Shown here: in pieces, positions 9,260 to 16,304 of the stretch
Layout of the letters: the number at the start of each line of letters is the position of its first letter
Position numbering within the stretch: the first letter of the stretch is position 1
NCBI RefSeq assembly: GCF_000725125.1
Contig: NZ_JFCB01000005.1
Location: 1-64,000 of the forward strand
DNA length: 64,000 nt
DNA from: Streptomyces toyocaensis
GTDB taxonomy: Bacteria > Actinomycetota > Actinomycetes > Streptomycetales > Streptomycetaceae
Direction: 5' to 3'
Program-made: the position numbers and the translations under genes
Notes under the pieces: model-generated
Databases searched by the model: none
What the model saw: the letters and a program-made list of their open reading frames with translations, nothing else
Told to the model about the DNA's origin: nothing

Positions 9260-9728
9260 CGCTCACACCATCCGAACCGGCGGACACTTGGACTCGCGCC
9301 TCACGAGGGCCACGATCGTAGCCACTTTCTGCATGCCCAGAACAATGGACTGGACGGGAGTCACGGAACGTGAATCCCGTGTGGGACAGCATGGTTGACG
9401 TACAGTCACGCCAACAAGCGCTTCGGGCATATTCCAGCGCGAAGGAGTACCCGTGCGGCATACTGTGCGACGCTCGCCACGGGACGTCGAACAGGCGGCG
9501 GACGACGGCCCGGACACCCGGCGAGCGACCGCAGGCACCAGCGGAGACGGAGTCGCCTCGGGGGCGACTCCGGCGCGGTGCGTGCTCACAACGACTCGCA
9601 TCCCACACAAGGTACCGGAGCGGACATCCGACTCCGGGCCGTGACGAGTCGCGCGGAGGGCACAAGCCCGTATCAACGCTCCGTGATCACGGGGAATGCC
9701 ACGATCCGCGACATCCGCGCGGGGCGCG
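9260..9728. other. 470-bp region with one weak small ORF
   Basis: Lies between the divergent start of the RsbW-like gene and the 3' end of the EF-hand gene. It contains TTGACG at 9395-9400 and one possible small ORF (9453-9644) with a strong ribosome site, listed separately. Codon usage across the rest is not gene-like. Confidence 0.4.
9453..9644 (+). CDS. Possible 63-residue hypothetical protein
   Basis: A GTG start follows the strong ribosome site GAAGGAG with 5 nt spacing, and TTGACG lies about 55 bp upstream. The predicted peptide starts MRHTVRRSPRDVEQAADDG and is Arg/Thr-rich, with no recognised domain, no membrane helix and no known family. It is divergent from the RsbW-like gene, a position where Streptomyces often places XRE or small partner genes, so a decayed partner is possible. 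Called only because of the ribosome site. Confidence 0.25.
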   Translation: MRHTVRRSPRDVEQAADDGPDTRRATAGTSGDGVASGATPARCVLTTTRIPHKVPERTSDSGP

Positions 9729-10241
9729 TCACTCGGGCACGGTGAAATAGCGGGCGAAGGCCCGGACGACCTCCTCCTCGCCGATCCTGCCGTCGCCGTC
9801 CGTGTCCAGCGCGGCGGCGACCGTACCGGCCAAGTCCCCGGCGACGCCGAGGACCTTCAGCATCCGAGCGGTGCTCTCGACGCCGACCGCGCCGTCTCCC
9901 GAGGTGTCGGCGACGGCGAGCGCCGCGTGCAGGAAGGGACGGGCGATCTCGGCGAAGCGCTCCGGGTTGTCCCGCAGCCGCTTGACGGCGCCGTTCACGA
10001 ACTCCTCGCGCGTGATGCGCTGGTCGCCGTCCCGGTCCGCGATCCCCGCCATGCCCTGCCAGAACGCCTCGGCGCCGACGTACAGGGCCTGGCCCCGGTC
10101 GGAGCGCGCGGCGGTGCCGAACTCGGCGAGCAGCGCCTTGGCCGCTCCGTTGAAGTCCTCGCGGTCGATGTAGCCGTTGCCGTCCTGGTCGAAGGTGGCG
10201 AACCGTGCCGCGATCCTGCGCTCGTACTCGCTGGTGACCAT
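9729..10241 (-). CDS. EF-hand calcium-binding protein (calerythrin/CabD-like)
   Basis: 170 residues with four EF-hand loops: DQDGNGYIDRED (about residues 19-30), DRDGDQRITREE, DTSGDGAVGVES and DTDGDGRIGEEE. Size and spacing match calerythrin and the Streptomyces Cab proteins, which bind Ca2+ in the cytoplasm and act as buffers or sensors. The third loop ends in GVES in place of a Glu-Glu or Glu-Phe at the -Z side, so it may bind weakly. ATG at 10241 is chosen because GAAAGAG precedes it; the longer upstream frame lacks a ribosome site. Next to STAS and sigma genes, suggesting but not proving a Ca2+ input to that cluster. Confidence 0.85.
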   Translation of the reverse strand: MVTSEYERRIAARFATFDQDGNGYIDREDFNGAAKALLAEFGTAARSDRGQALYVGAEAFWQGMAGIADRDGDQRITREEFVNGAVKRLRDNPERFAEIARPFLHAALAVADTSGDGAVGVESTARMLKVLGVAGDLAGTVAAALDTDGDGRIGEEEVVRAFARYFTVPE

Positions 10242-10409
10242 GTCTCTTTCAGGCCGCCTTAGGTCGGTGGGGACGTCTCGCAGGGAGCGTACGTGGTGAA
10301 GGGCCGCCGGGGAGCCCGAAAGCGGCGCCCGGACCAAGACCGGGGGAACAACGGGACAAGCGTGTGACACGCGAGCGGTCGCACCGCGTCCGCCGTCCGG
10401 CCGGGCGGC

Positions 10410-10784
10410 TCAGGCGGACAGCGGACGGGAGTCCTCGTCGAGGGCGGACGGGACGTCCGGGTGGATCTCGAAGAGGCGGCGGACGCCGAGGGCACCGAGC
10501 ACCTTGTTGACGTGGCTGCCGTCGGCGGCCCCCCGCGCGGGGAGGATCAGCCGCAGGCTGCCCTGGCAGGAGCGCAGCAGCCGGCGCGAGGCGATGAGCA
10601 CGCCCACCCCGCTCGAGTCGCAGAACCACACGTCGGAGAGGTCGAGGACGAGGCTGTGCCGGCCCTCGGCCACCACGTCGTGCACCCGCTGGCGCAGCAC
10701 CGGGGACGTCATCAGGTCGAGCTCGCCCGACACCTGGAGCACGGCCCAGTCGCCGTGCTCCCGATCGGTCACTTGGAAGGTCAC
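10410..10784 (-). CDS. STAS-domain anti-sigma factor antagonist
   Basis: 124 residues with a single STAS domain. LDLSDVWFCDSSGVGVLI (about residues 55-72) holds the conserved DSSG in which the serine is the phosphorylation site of SpoIIAA/RsbV-type antagonists. Such proteins bind RsbW-like kinases when unphosphorylated. Three consecutive GTG codons lie at 10790, 10787 and 10784; the third has the best spacing from GAGGGG. It is divergent from the sigma factor at 11142 and could control, directly or through an RsbW-like kinase, sigma activity. Confidence 0.85.
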   Translation of the reverse strand: MTFQVTDREHGDWAVLQVSGELDLMTSPVLRQRVHDVVAEGRHSLVLDLSDVWFCDSSGVGVLIASRRLLRSCQGSLRLILPARGAADGSHVNKVLGALGVRRLFEIHPDVPSALDEDSRPLSA

Positions 10785-11141
10785 CACCACGCCCCTCGCT
10801 CGCCGAAACGGAAGCAATGCCTACGCTTCCTTGCAGCGCGGCTGCCCACCGGCCGTTCCCTGAAACGCGGCCCTAAAAACGGGTGTCGATCAGAAAGGGC
10901 TTGTTTTAGTCGTCTTCGATCCGATTCGATCGGTTCCGAACGACCCGAGGAGGGGTAGGCGTTGGCCCGAGGAACAACTGACGTGCCCCGGAGGCCCTTT
11001 ACCACCTGCGGCTCCCCCGGGGGCGCACAATGCCGCAAAGGGGCGTGCGCCCTCGTTCGTGCCGACTACATTCATGGGGTCGCCGGCCGCACGCCGGCCC
11101 CGGGCACCGACCGGCCCGGGGTCCCGCGGGAGGAACAGGGG
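10785..11141. promoter_or_regulatory. Divergent promoter region between STAS and sigma genes
   Basis: About 360 bp of comparatively AT-richer DNA (for example around 10870-10935, with AAAAA and TTTTA runs) between two divergent starts, so promoters for both must lie here. A repetitive stretch with GATCCGATTCGATCGG at about 10917-10933 could be a regulator site. No convincing -35/-10 pair or ORF could be fixed by eye. Confidence 0.4.
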
Positions 11142-11735
11142 GTGAGGGGCCGCATGCCGAAGAGGGACGTACCGCCCCGCTGGGACCGCACGATGCAGCA
11201 ACGGCTCGCGCGCGGCGAGGCGGCCGCCCTCGGTGAGCTCTACGACCGGTTCGCCTCCCTCGTCCACGGCCTCGCCCACCGCGTCGTCGGGGACGAGCAC
11301 ACGGCCGACGGCATCACCCGTGACGTCTTCGCCCATCTCTGGGAGCACCCGGACTCCTACGACCCTAGGCAGGGACCCCTGCGCAGCTGGCTCGCCGCGC
11401 TGACCAGCCGGCTGGCCGTGCAGCGGCTGCGCACCACCGGGACGGCGGCGCTCGCCCGGGGCGGCCCCGGCACCACGGAGGACCTGGAGCGCAAGGTGCG
11501 GCACGCCTCGGTCGCCGCCCGCGCCGACTACATCGTGCAGTCCATGCCGACGCCCCTGCGGGCCGCCCTGGAGCTGGCCTACTTCGAACGCCGGGACTAC
11601 CGCCAGACCGCCCTCGACCTGGGCGTCACCGACGAAGAGGCCCGCCGTCGGCTCCGCCTCGGCCTGCAACTGCTGGCCACCGCCCACGACACCGGGGCCC
11701 CGGACGCCCCGCCCGGAATCGGGGGTGCCGCGTGA
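11142..11735 (+). CDS. ECF-like RNA polymerase sigma factor
   Basis: About 197 residues. Region 2 runs from GELYDRFASLVHGLAHRVVGD through VFAHLWEHPDSYDPRQGPLRSWLAALTSRLA; region 4 from MPTPLRAALELAYFERRDYRQTALDLGVTDEEARRRL carries the HTH. It overlaps the downstream anti-sigma gene by 4 bp (GTGA), the standard sign of coupled sigma/anti-sigma pairs. GTG at 11142 is preferred because GGGAGG lies 8-9 nt upstream; ATG at 11154 is an alternative. The -35 element it reads is not known; autoregulation is common in this class. Confidence 0.85.
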   Translation: MRGRMPKRDVPPRWDRTMQQRLARGEAAALGELYDRFASLVHGLAHRVVGDEHTADGITRDVFAHLWEHPDSYDPRQGPLRSWLAALTSRLAVQRLRTTGTAALARGGPGTTEDLERKVRHASVAARADYIVQSMPTPLRAALELAYFERRDYRQTALDLGVTDEEARRRLRLGLQLLATAHDTGAPDAPPGIGGAA

Positions 11736-12946
11736 CCGGGCACCCCCGCGAGCCGTACGACGGGAACGCCGGGGACCGGCACGGGCCGGCGGCCGTCGGC
11801 ACGCGCCCCGCGAACGGGCCGGACGCTGTGCCCCTCGTGCTGGAACACCACGTCCTGAAGTCACTGCTGGGCGCATGGGCGCTGGCCGCCTGCGCGCCGG
11901 CGGAGGCGGAGGCCGTGGAGGAGCATCTGGGCGACTGCGGCCCCTGCGCCGACGAGGCGCTGCGGCTGCGCGAGGCGGTCGGCCTGCTCCAGCGGCCGGA
12001 GAGCCTCGACCTGAACCCCAGGTTGCGCACCCGCGTGCTCGACTCCTGCCTGGAGCGGCGCCCGCCGCGCGTTCCCGTACCGGAGTGGGCCGCCGCCTAC
12101 GACGCCGAGGCCGCGCGACTGGACGCGCTGCTCCAGGACTTCGGTGACGTCGAGTGGCGTGCGCCGGTGCGGCTGCGCTGGTACGAGGCCGACGAGGCGA
12201 GCAGTCGCCGCACCACCGTCGCGGGGGTGATCGCGCACCTGCTGACGGTCGACGGGCTGGTCGCGGTCGCCCTCGGCCTGGACGACCCGCTCGGCGACGC
12301 CGCACCCGCCCGGCCCACCACCCCCTCGGACCGGACCGAGGCCTACTGGCGGGCCGCCCGCCTCCCGCCCGGCCGCTCCGTCCGGGCGCCCTGGCGGGCG
12401 CAGACCCACGCCCTCGTGCGGACGGCGTCCGTCACGGACGGCGGGTCCGGGCGCACGACGGTGCCGTACGGCGACTTCGAACTGCCGCTGCACGACGCGA
12501 TGCTGGACCGGGCCTTCGAGTGCTGGGTACACGCGGAGGACATCGCCGAGGCGGTGGACTACCCCTACGACCCGCCCTCCGGGCGGCATCTGCACCGCAT
12601 GGTCGACCTGGCCGCGCGGATGCTCCCCGCCGTCCTGGAGCACCGCCGGCTGCACGGGCTGGCCTCCCCCGTCGAGCGCCGTCTGGTCGCCGCCGGGGAG
12701 CCGGGGCGCAGCCTGCGGCTGGAGATCGAGGGGTCCGGGGGCGGGGAGTGGCTGATCCCGCTGGACTCCCCCGCGGCGAAGGGCTCCGCGGAGCACGAAG
12801 TGGCCCATGTCGCTCTGGACGGGGCGGAGTTCTGCAGACTGGCCGCGGGGCACGTGCCGCCGCGGGAGGCTGCCGCCGGGCAGGAGGGGGACCGTGAGGC
12901 GATCAGGGACGTGCTGTTCGCCGCGGCGAGCCTGAGCCGCATGTAG
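11732..12946 (+). CDS. Zinc-finger (ZAS-type) anti-sigma protein fused to an MDMPI/DinB-like domain
   Basis: 404 residues. An N-terminal putative zinc finger has H65-x3-C69-x2-C72 (HLGDCGPC), the ZAS anti-sigma signature, within a helical domain of about residues 35-105. Residues about 125-270 resemble the mycothiol-dependent maleylpyruvate isomerase N-terminal domain (TTVAGVIAHLLTVDGLVAVAL and WVHAEDIAEAVDYP as metal-ligand segments), followed by an MDMPI-like C-terminal region. No membrane helix is seen, so the protein should be cytosolic. The 4-bp overlap with the sigma gene makes an anti-sigma role likely; a thiol or metal sensing role for the second domain is inference. Confidence 0.75.
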   Translation: MTGHPREPYDGNAGDRHGPAAVGTRPANGPDAVPLVLEHHVLKSLLGAWALAACAPAEAEAVEEHLGDCGPCADEALRLREAVGLLQRPESLDLNPRLRTRVLDSCLERRPPRVPVPEWAAAYDAEAARLDALLQDFGDVEWRAPVRLRWYEADEASSRRTTVAGVIAHLLTVDGLVAVALGLDDPLGDAAPARPTTPSDRTEAYWRAARLPPGRSVRAPWRAQTHALVRTASVTDGGSGRTTVPYGDFELPLHDAMLDRAFECWVHAEDIAEAVDYPYDPPSGRHLHRMVDLAARMLPAVLEHRRLHGLASPVERRLVAAGEPGRSLRLEIEGSGGGEWLIPLDSPAAKGSAEHEVAHVALDGAEFCRLAAGHVPPREAAAGQEGDREAIRDVLFAAASLSRM

Positions 12947-13037
12947 GGCGGGTGCGAGTGCGCGGTGCGCGGTGCGCGTGGGGCGGGTGCGGTGCGTCGG
13001 CGGCCGCGGGCAGTCGGTGGCTGATCGCGCCCACGCG

Positions 13038-13374
13038 GCGGAGCCGCACATCGAAACAGCCCCGCCCCCCTGGAGGTGCGTTCACTGCACGTACCTCAGG
13101 GGCGCGGGGAACTGCGCGAGAGGCCCACACGAACCCGCAGCCGCCCGCGATGCGGAGCCACAGGCCGAAACAGCCCCGCACTGCTGAAGAAGCGTCCACC
13201 GCACCTGCCTCAGGGGCGCGGGGAACTGCGCGACCGGCCCACACGAACCCGCAGCCGCCCGCGATGCGGAGCCACAGGCCGAAACAGCCCCGCACTGCTG
13301 AAGAAGCGTCCACCGCACCTGCCTCAGGGGCGCGGGGAACTGCGCGACCGGCCCACACGAACCCGCAGCCGCCG
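13038..13374. repeat. Three tandem copies of a 114-bp repeat
   Basis: Units start at 13038, 13152 and 13266 (each at GCGGAGCC) with a period of exactly 114 bp, the third ending near 13374. Copies two and three are nearly identical; copy one is diverged. Each unit includes GGGGCGCGGGGAACTGCGCG, a motif dispersed through Streptomyces intergenic DNA. It lies between the convergent anti-sigma and purU genes. A fragment upstream (13001-13037) belongs to the same repeat family and has another relative at 20613-20686. Confidence 0.9.
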
Positions 13375-13396
13375 ACAAGACGGAAGCCCCGAGCCG

Positions 13397-14278
13397 TCAG
13401 GCGAACACCACCGTCCTGCGGCCGTTCAGCAGGATCCTGCGCTCCGCGTGCCACTTCACCGCCCGCGCCAGCGCCTGGCACTCCACGTCACGGCCGACGG
13501 CGACGAGCTGGTCGGGGGTGACGTCGTGCCCCACCCGCTCGACCTCCTGCTCGATGATCGGCCCCTCGTCGAGGTCGGCGGTGACGTAGTGCGCGGTGGC
13601 ACCGATGAGCTTCACGCCCCGCGCGTGCGCCTGGTGGTACGGCTTCGCGCCCTTGAAGCTCGGCAGGAAGGAGTGGTGGATGTTGATGATCCGCCCGGAG
13701 AGCTGCTTGCACAGGTCGTCGGAGAGGACCTGCATGTAGCGGGCGAGGACGACGAGTTCGACCCTGTCCTCGCGCACGATCTCCAGCAGCCTGGCCTCGG
13801 CCTCCGCCTTGCCGTCCTTCGGCACCGGGATGTGGTGGAAGGGAATGTTGTACGAAGACACCAGCTCGGCGAAATCGGTGTGATTGGACACCACCCCGGC
13901 GATCTCCACCGGCAGCGCACCGGTCCGCGCGCGGAACAGCAGGTCGTTCAGGCAGTGCCCGAACCTGCTGACCATCAGCAGGATGCGCATCTTCTCGTCG
14001 GCCCGGTTGATCTTCCAGTCCATGTGGAAGGCGTCACCGATCGCCGTGAAGCTCGCCCGCAGCTTCTCCACGGTCACCGGGGCGTCCGCCGAGAAGTGGA
14101 CGCGCATGAAGAACAGTCCCGTGTCGTGGTCGCCGAACTGCTGGCTGTCCTCGATGTTGCAGCCGGTCATGAACAGGTAGCTGGACACGGCGTGCACGAT
14201 GCCCTGCTTGTCGGGGCAGGACAGGGTGAGGACGTACTGGTCGGCCGGGGCCGCGGCTCGGGTGGACTGCTCGCTCAT
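13397..14278 (-). CDS. purU: Formyltetrahydrofolate deformylase
   Basis: Hydrolyses 10-formyl-THF to formate and THF, balancing one-carbon pools for purine synthesis and glycine metabolism; cytoplasmic. 293 residues, normal length. An ACT domain occupies about residues 14-90 (YVLTLSCPDKQGIVHAVSSYLF) and a formyltransferase-like catalytic domain follows, with RIINIHHSFLPSFKGAKPY (Asn/His catalytic region) and DLDEGPIIEQEV (catalytic Asp). The ATG at 14278 is the only sensible start. The gene stands alone, followed by the tandem repeat region. Confidence 0.95.
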   Translation of the reverse strand: MSEQSTRAAAPADQYVLTLSCPDKQGIVHAVSSYLFMTGCNIEDSQQFGDHDTGLFFMRVHFSADAPVTVEKLRASFTAIGDAFHMDWKINRADEKMRILLMVSRFGHCLNDLLFRARTGALPVEIAGVVSNHTDFAELVSSYNIPFHHIPVPKDGKAEAEARLLEIVREDRVELVVLARYMQVLSDDLCKQLSGRIINIHHSFLPSFKGAKPYHQAHARGVKLIGATAHYVTADLDEGPIIEQEVERVGHDVTPDQLVAVGRDVECQALARAVKWHAERRILLNGRRTVVFA

Positions 14279-14325
14279 GCAGAAAAGGGTCCCACACGCC
14301 AGGTGGCGCCCGGCCGGCCGTTCCG

Positions 14326-14820
14326 CTACGCGGACCGCGTCACGATGCGCAGCACCTCAAGGGTGCTCGGCGGGGCGTCGGGGTCCTCGCCGTCGCTCGT
14401 CGCCATCCGCACGTGGGCGTCCCGCGCGGCGCGCACCGCCTCCGGCCAGCCCTCGTGCTCGAGGTAGGCGATCACCGGCGCGTCCGGACCGACCTGGTGC
14501 ATGATCCGCAGCACGCGCAGCACCGCGGTGTCGACGAGCGCCGCCTCCTGGGAGTCACGGAAGATCGTGCCGACGTACTTCTCGGCGGACCAGTTGTCCA
14601 GCCAGGTGTCCTCGACCAGGCGGTAGACGGCGTCGGTGACGTCCCCGTAGCCGGGCACGCCCGCCAGCCAGACGTCCCGCTGGAAGCCCGGGTCGGAGAG
14701 CATGTGCAGCGCGGAGCGCACATTGCTGCGCCAGCGCCACCACGGCATGTCGTTGAGTGGCATGCCGCCCATGGTGGAGGAGCGACGGCCGCGACGGGAA
14801 GAGTTCTCCGAACCTTGCAC
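14326..14820 (-). CDS. Conserved-looking hypothetical protein, Trp-rich
   Basis: About 164 residues from GTG 14820; ATG codons at 14772 and 14763 are shorter alternatives, and none has a clear ribosome site. The recognisable body begins MPLNDMPWWRWRSNVRSALHML and continues with GYGDVTDAVYRLVEDTWLDNWSAE. It is mostly helical with no membrane segment and no motif I can assign. Codon bias is normal. It lies just upstream of purU on the same strand (47 bp) and may be co-transcribed with it. Function unknown. Confidence 0.7.
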   Translation of the reverse strand: MQGSENSSRRGRRSSTMGGMPLNDMPWWRWRSNVRSALHMLSDPGFQRDVWLAGVPGYGDVTDAVYRLVEDTWLDNWSAEKYVGTIFRDSQEAALVDTAVLRVLRIMHQVGPDAPVIAYLEHEGWPEAVRAARDAHVRMATSDGEDPDAPPSTLEVLRIVTRSA

Positions 14821-14944
14821 GGTCGTCGATCGTACGTTTCCGTGCCCCACCGGTCACAGCGGACCCCGCAATTCACCTCCACGTCACCCACCGTTGAACA
14901 AAGGTCACTCCCCGGTTGGCCGTGTGACGGAATCGTGCGGGAGC

Positions 14945-16252
14945 ATGACCGGCAGGCGACAGACCCGCAGCACCTTCCTCCCCCGCCTCCTCACCCGGCC
15001 CGTCAGAGCCGGCGCCCTGACCACGGGCGTGCTGGTGGCGTGCGCGTCGCTCGCCACCGGGTGCGGGATCGTCCCCGGTGCCACGGGGGGCTCCGGGGAC
15101 GACACCATCACCGTGATGACGTGGGCGCCCGAGGACACCGACGCCACCAACAAGCCCGGAATGCCCGCGTTCGCCGAGGCCTACGCCCGCTGGGTCAACT
15201 CCCGGGGCGGTATCAACGGCCGCCGGCTGAACGTGCTCACCTGCAACGAGCAGAACGACACCGTGGCCGCCGCGCGGTGCGCCCGGCGCGCGGTCGACGA
15301 GAGGGCCGTCGCGGTCGTCGGCTCCTACAGCCAGTACGCCGACTCCTTCCTGCCCACCCTGGAGGCCGCCGGCATCCCGTACATCGGCGGCTACGGCATC
15401 ACCAACGACGAGTTCACCAGCCCTCTGTCCTACCCCGTCAACGGCGGGCAGCCGGCGCTGCTGGCCGGCCTCGGCCGCACCCTCGCCGACCTCTGCGGTC
15501 CGGTCACCCTGGTCCGGCCCGACACCATCGTGGGCGACCAGCTGCCCCCGCTGCTGGATTCCGGCCTGACGGCGGGCGGGCACGCCCCCGCGGGCGACCA
15601 GCGCGCCGCGGAGGCCGCCACCGCGTACGACAGCCAGGTGGGGCGGGCCCTGGAGCGCGCCACCGCCGAGCCCGGCGAGGAGGGGTGCGTGGTGCCCGCG
15701 CTCGGCGATCGCACGGGCACCTTCATGGACTCCTTCCGGCGGGCCCGCGGCGACCGCTCCGGCGTGCGCACGGCGACCGTGCTGGGCAGCGTCGACCAGT
15801 CGACGGTCGACGCGTCCGGCGGGGGGTCGGGGCCGTACGAGGGCTCGTACGTCACCGGCTGGTACCCGGCGGCCGGCGACGCCGCCTGGGACCCGATGAG
15901 GAAGGTGATCAAGGAGGAGGCGTTCGGCGACAACCGGATCGACGCGGCCGACGCCGGGGTGCAGACCACCTGGATCGCCTACACCGTGTTCCGGCAGACC
16001 GTCGAGTCGCTCGGCGACGGCGAGGTGACCGCCGACACCGTGAGCGGGGCGCTGGACGGCGGGCTGGAGGTCACCACCGGCGGGCTCACCCCGACGCTGC
16101 GGTGGAAGTTCCAGGACGAGCTCGCCGCCGTCGGTTTCCCCCGGCTCGTCAACGCGCACGTGACCCTGCAGGTGGTCGAGAAGGGCCGGCTGGTGGCGGC
16201 CCGCAAGGGCTTCACCGATGTGACGAAGACCCTGCGGCACGCGGACCTGTGA
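14945..16252 (+). CDS. ABC transporter substrate-binding lipoprotein (branched-chain amino acid type)
   Basis: 435 residues. The first 40 residues form a signal peptide with an Arg-rich start (MTGRRQTRSTFLPRLL) and a lipobox ending SLATGC, with Cys lipidation expected. The rest is a type I periplasmic-binding fold (Peripla_BP_6): DTITVMTWAPEDTDATNKPG, WVNSRGGINGRRLNV, AVVGSYSQYADSFLP. Ligand unknown; no permease or ATPase genes are adjacent, so it either serves a remote transporter or senses. CGGGAG lies just before the ATG. Confidence 0.85.
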   Translation: MTGRRQTRSTFLPRLLTRPVRAGALTTGVLVACASLATGCGIVPGATGGSGDDTITVMTWAPEDTDATNKPGMPAFAEAYARWVNSRGGINGRRLNVLTCNEQNDTVAAARCARRAVDERAVAVVGSYSQYADSFLPTLEAAGIPYIGGYGITNDEFTSPLSYPVNGGQPALLAGLGRTLADLCGPVTLVRPDTIVGDQLPPLLDSGLTAGGHAPAGDQRAAEAATAYDSQVGRALERATAEPGEEGCVVPALGDRTGTFMDSFRRARGDRSGVRTATVLGSVDQSTVDASGGGSGPYEGSYVTGWYPAAGDAAWDPMRKVIKEEAFGDNRIDAADAGVQTTWIAYTVFRQTVESLGDGEVTADTVSGALDGGLEVTTGGLTPTLRWKFQDELAAVGFPRLVNAHVTLQVVEKGRLVAARKGFTDVTKTLRHADL

Positions 16253-16267
16253 CCGGCCGCCGTTCCT

Positions 16268-16296
16268 CGGGGGCCTGAGCGGCCTCAGTGCCCCCG
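16268..16296. terminator. Strong hairpin between convergent genes
   Basis: CGGGGGC (16268-16274) plus CTGAG pairs with CTCAG plus GCCCCCG (ending 16296) across a CGGC loop, with one bulged T. It follows the binding-protein stop by 15 bp and can also stop the minus-strand gene ending at 16305. Confidence 0.65.
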
Positions 16297-16304
16297 GGGA
16301 CTCG

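Noticed and set aside
9263..9676. 137-codon minus-strand frame upstream of the RsbW-like gene
   Set aside because: No ribosome site, mixed composition and no family resemblance; the RsbW-like gene has its own proper start at 9259.
10860..10930. Stress-sigma (SigB-type GTTT-N14-GGGTAT) promoter for the STAS gene
   Set aside because: A GTTTC lies about 14 nt before GGGCAG on the minus strand, but the -10 half is too far from consensus to call.
13038..13374. CRISPR-like direct repeats
   Set aside because: The units are 114 bp and contiguous, with no unique spacers and no cas genes.
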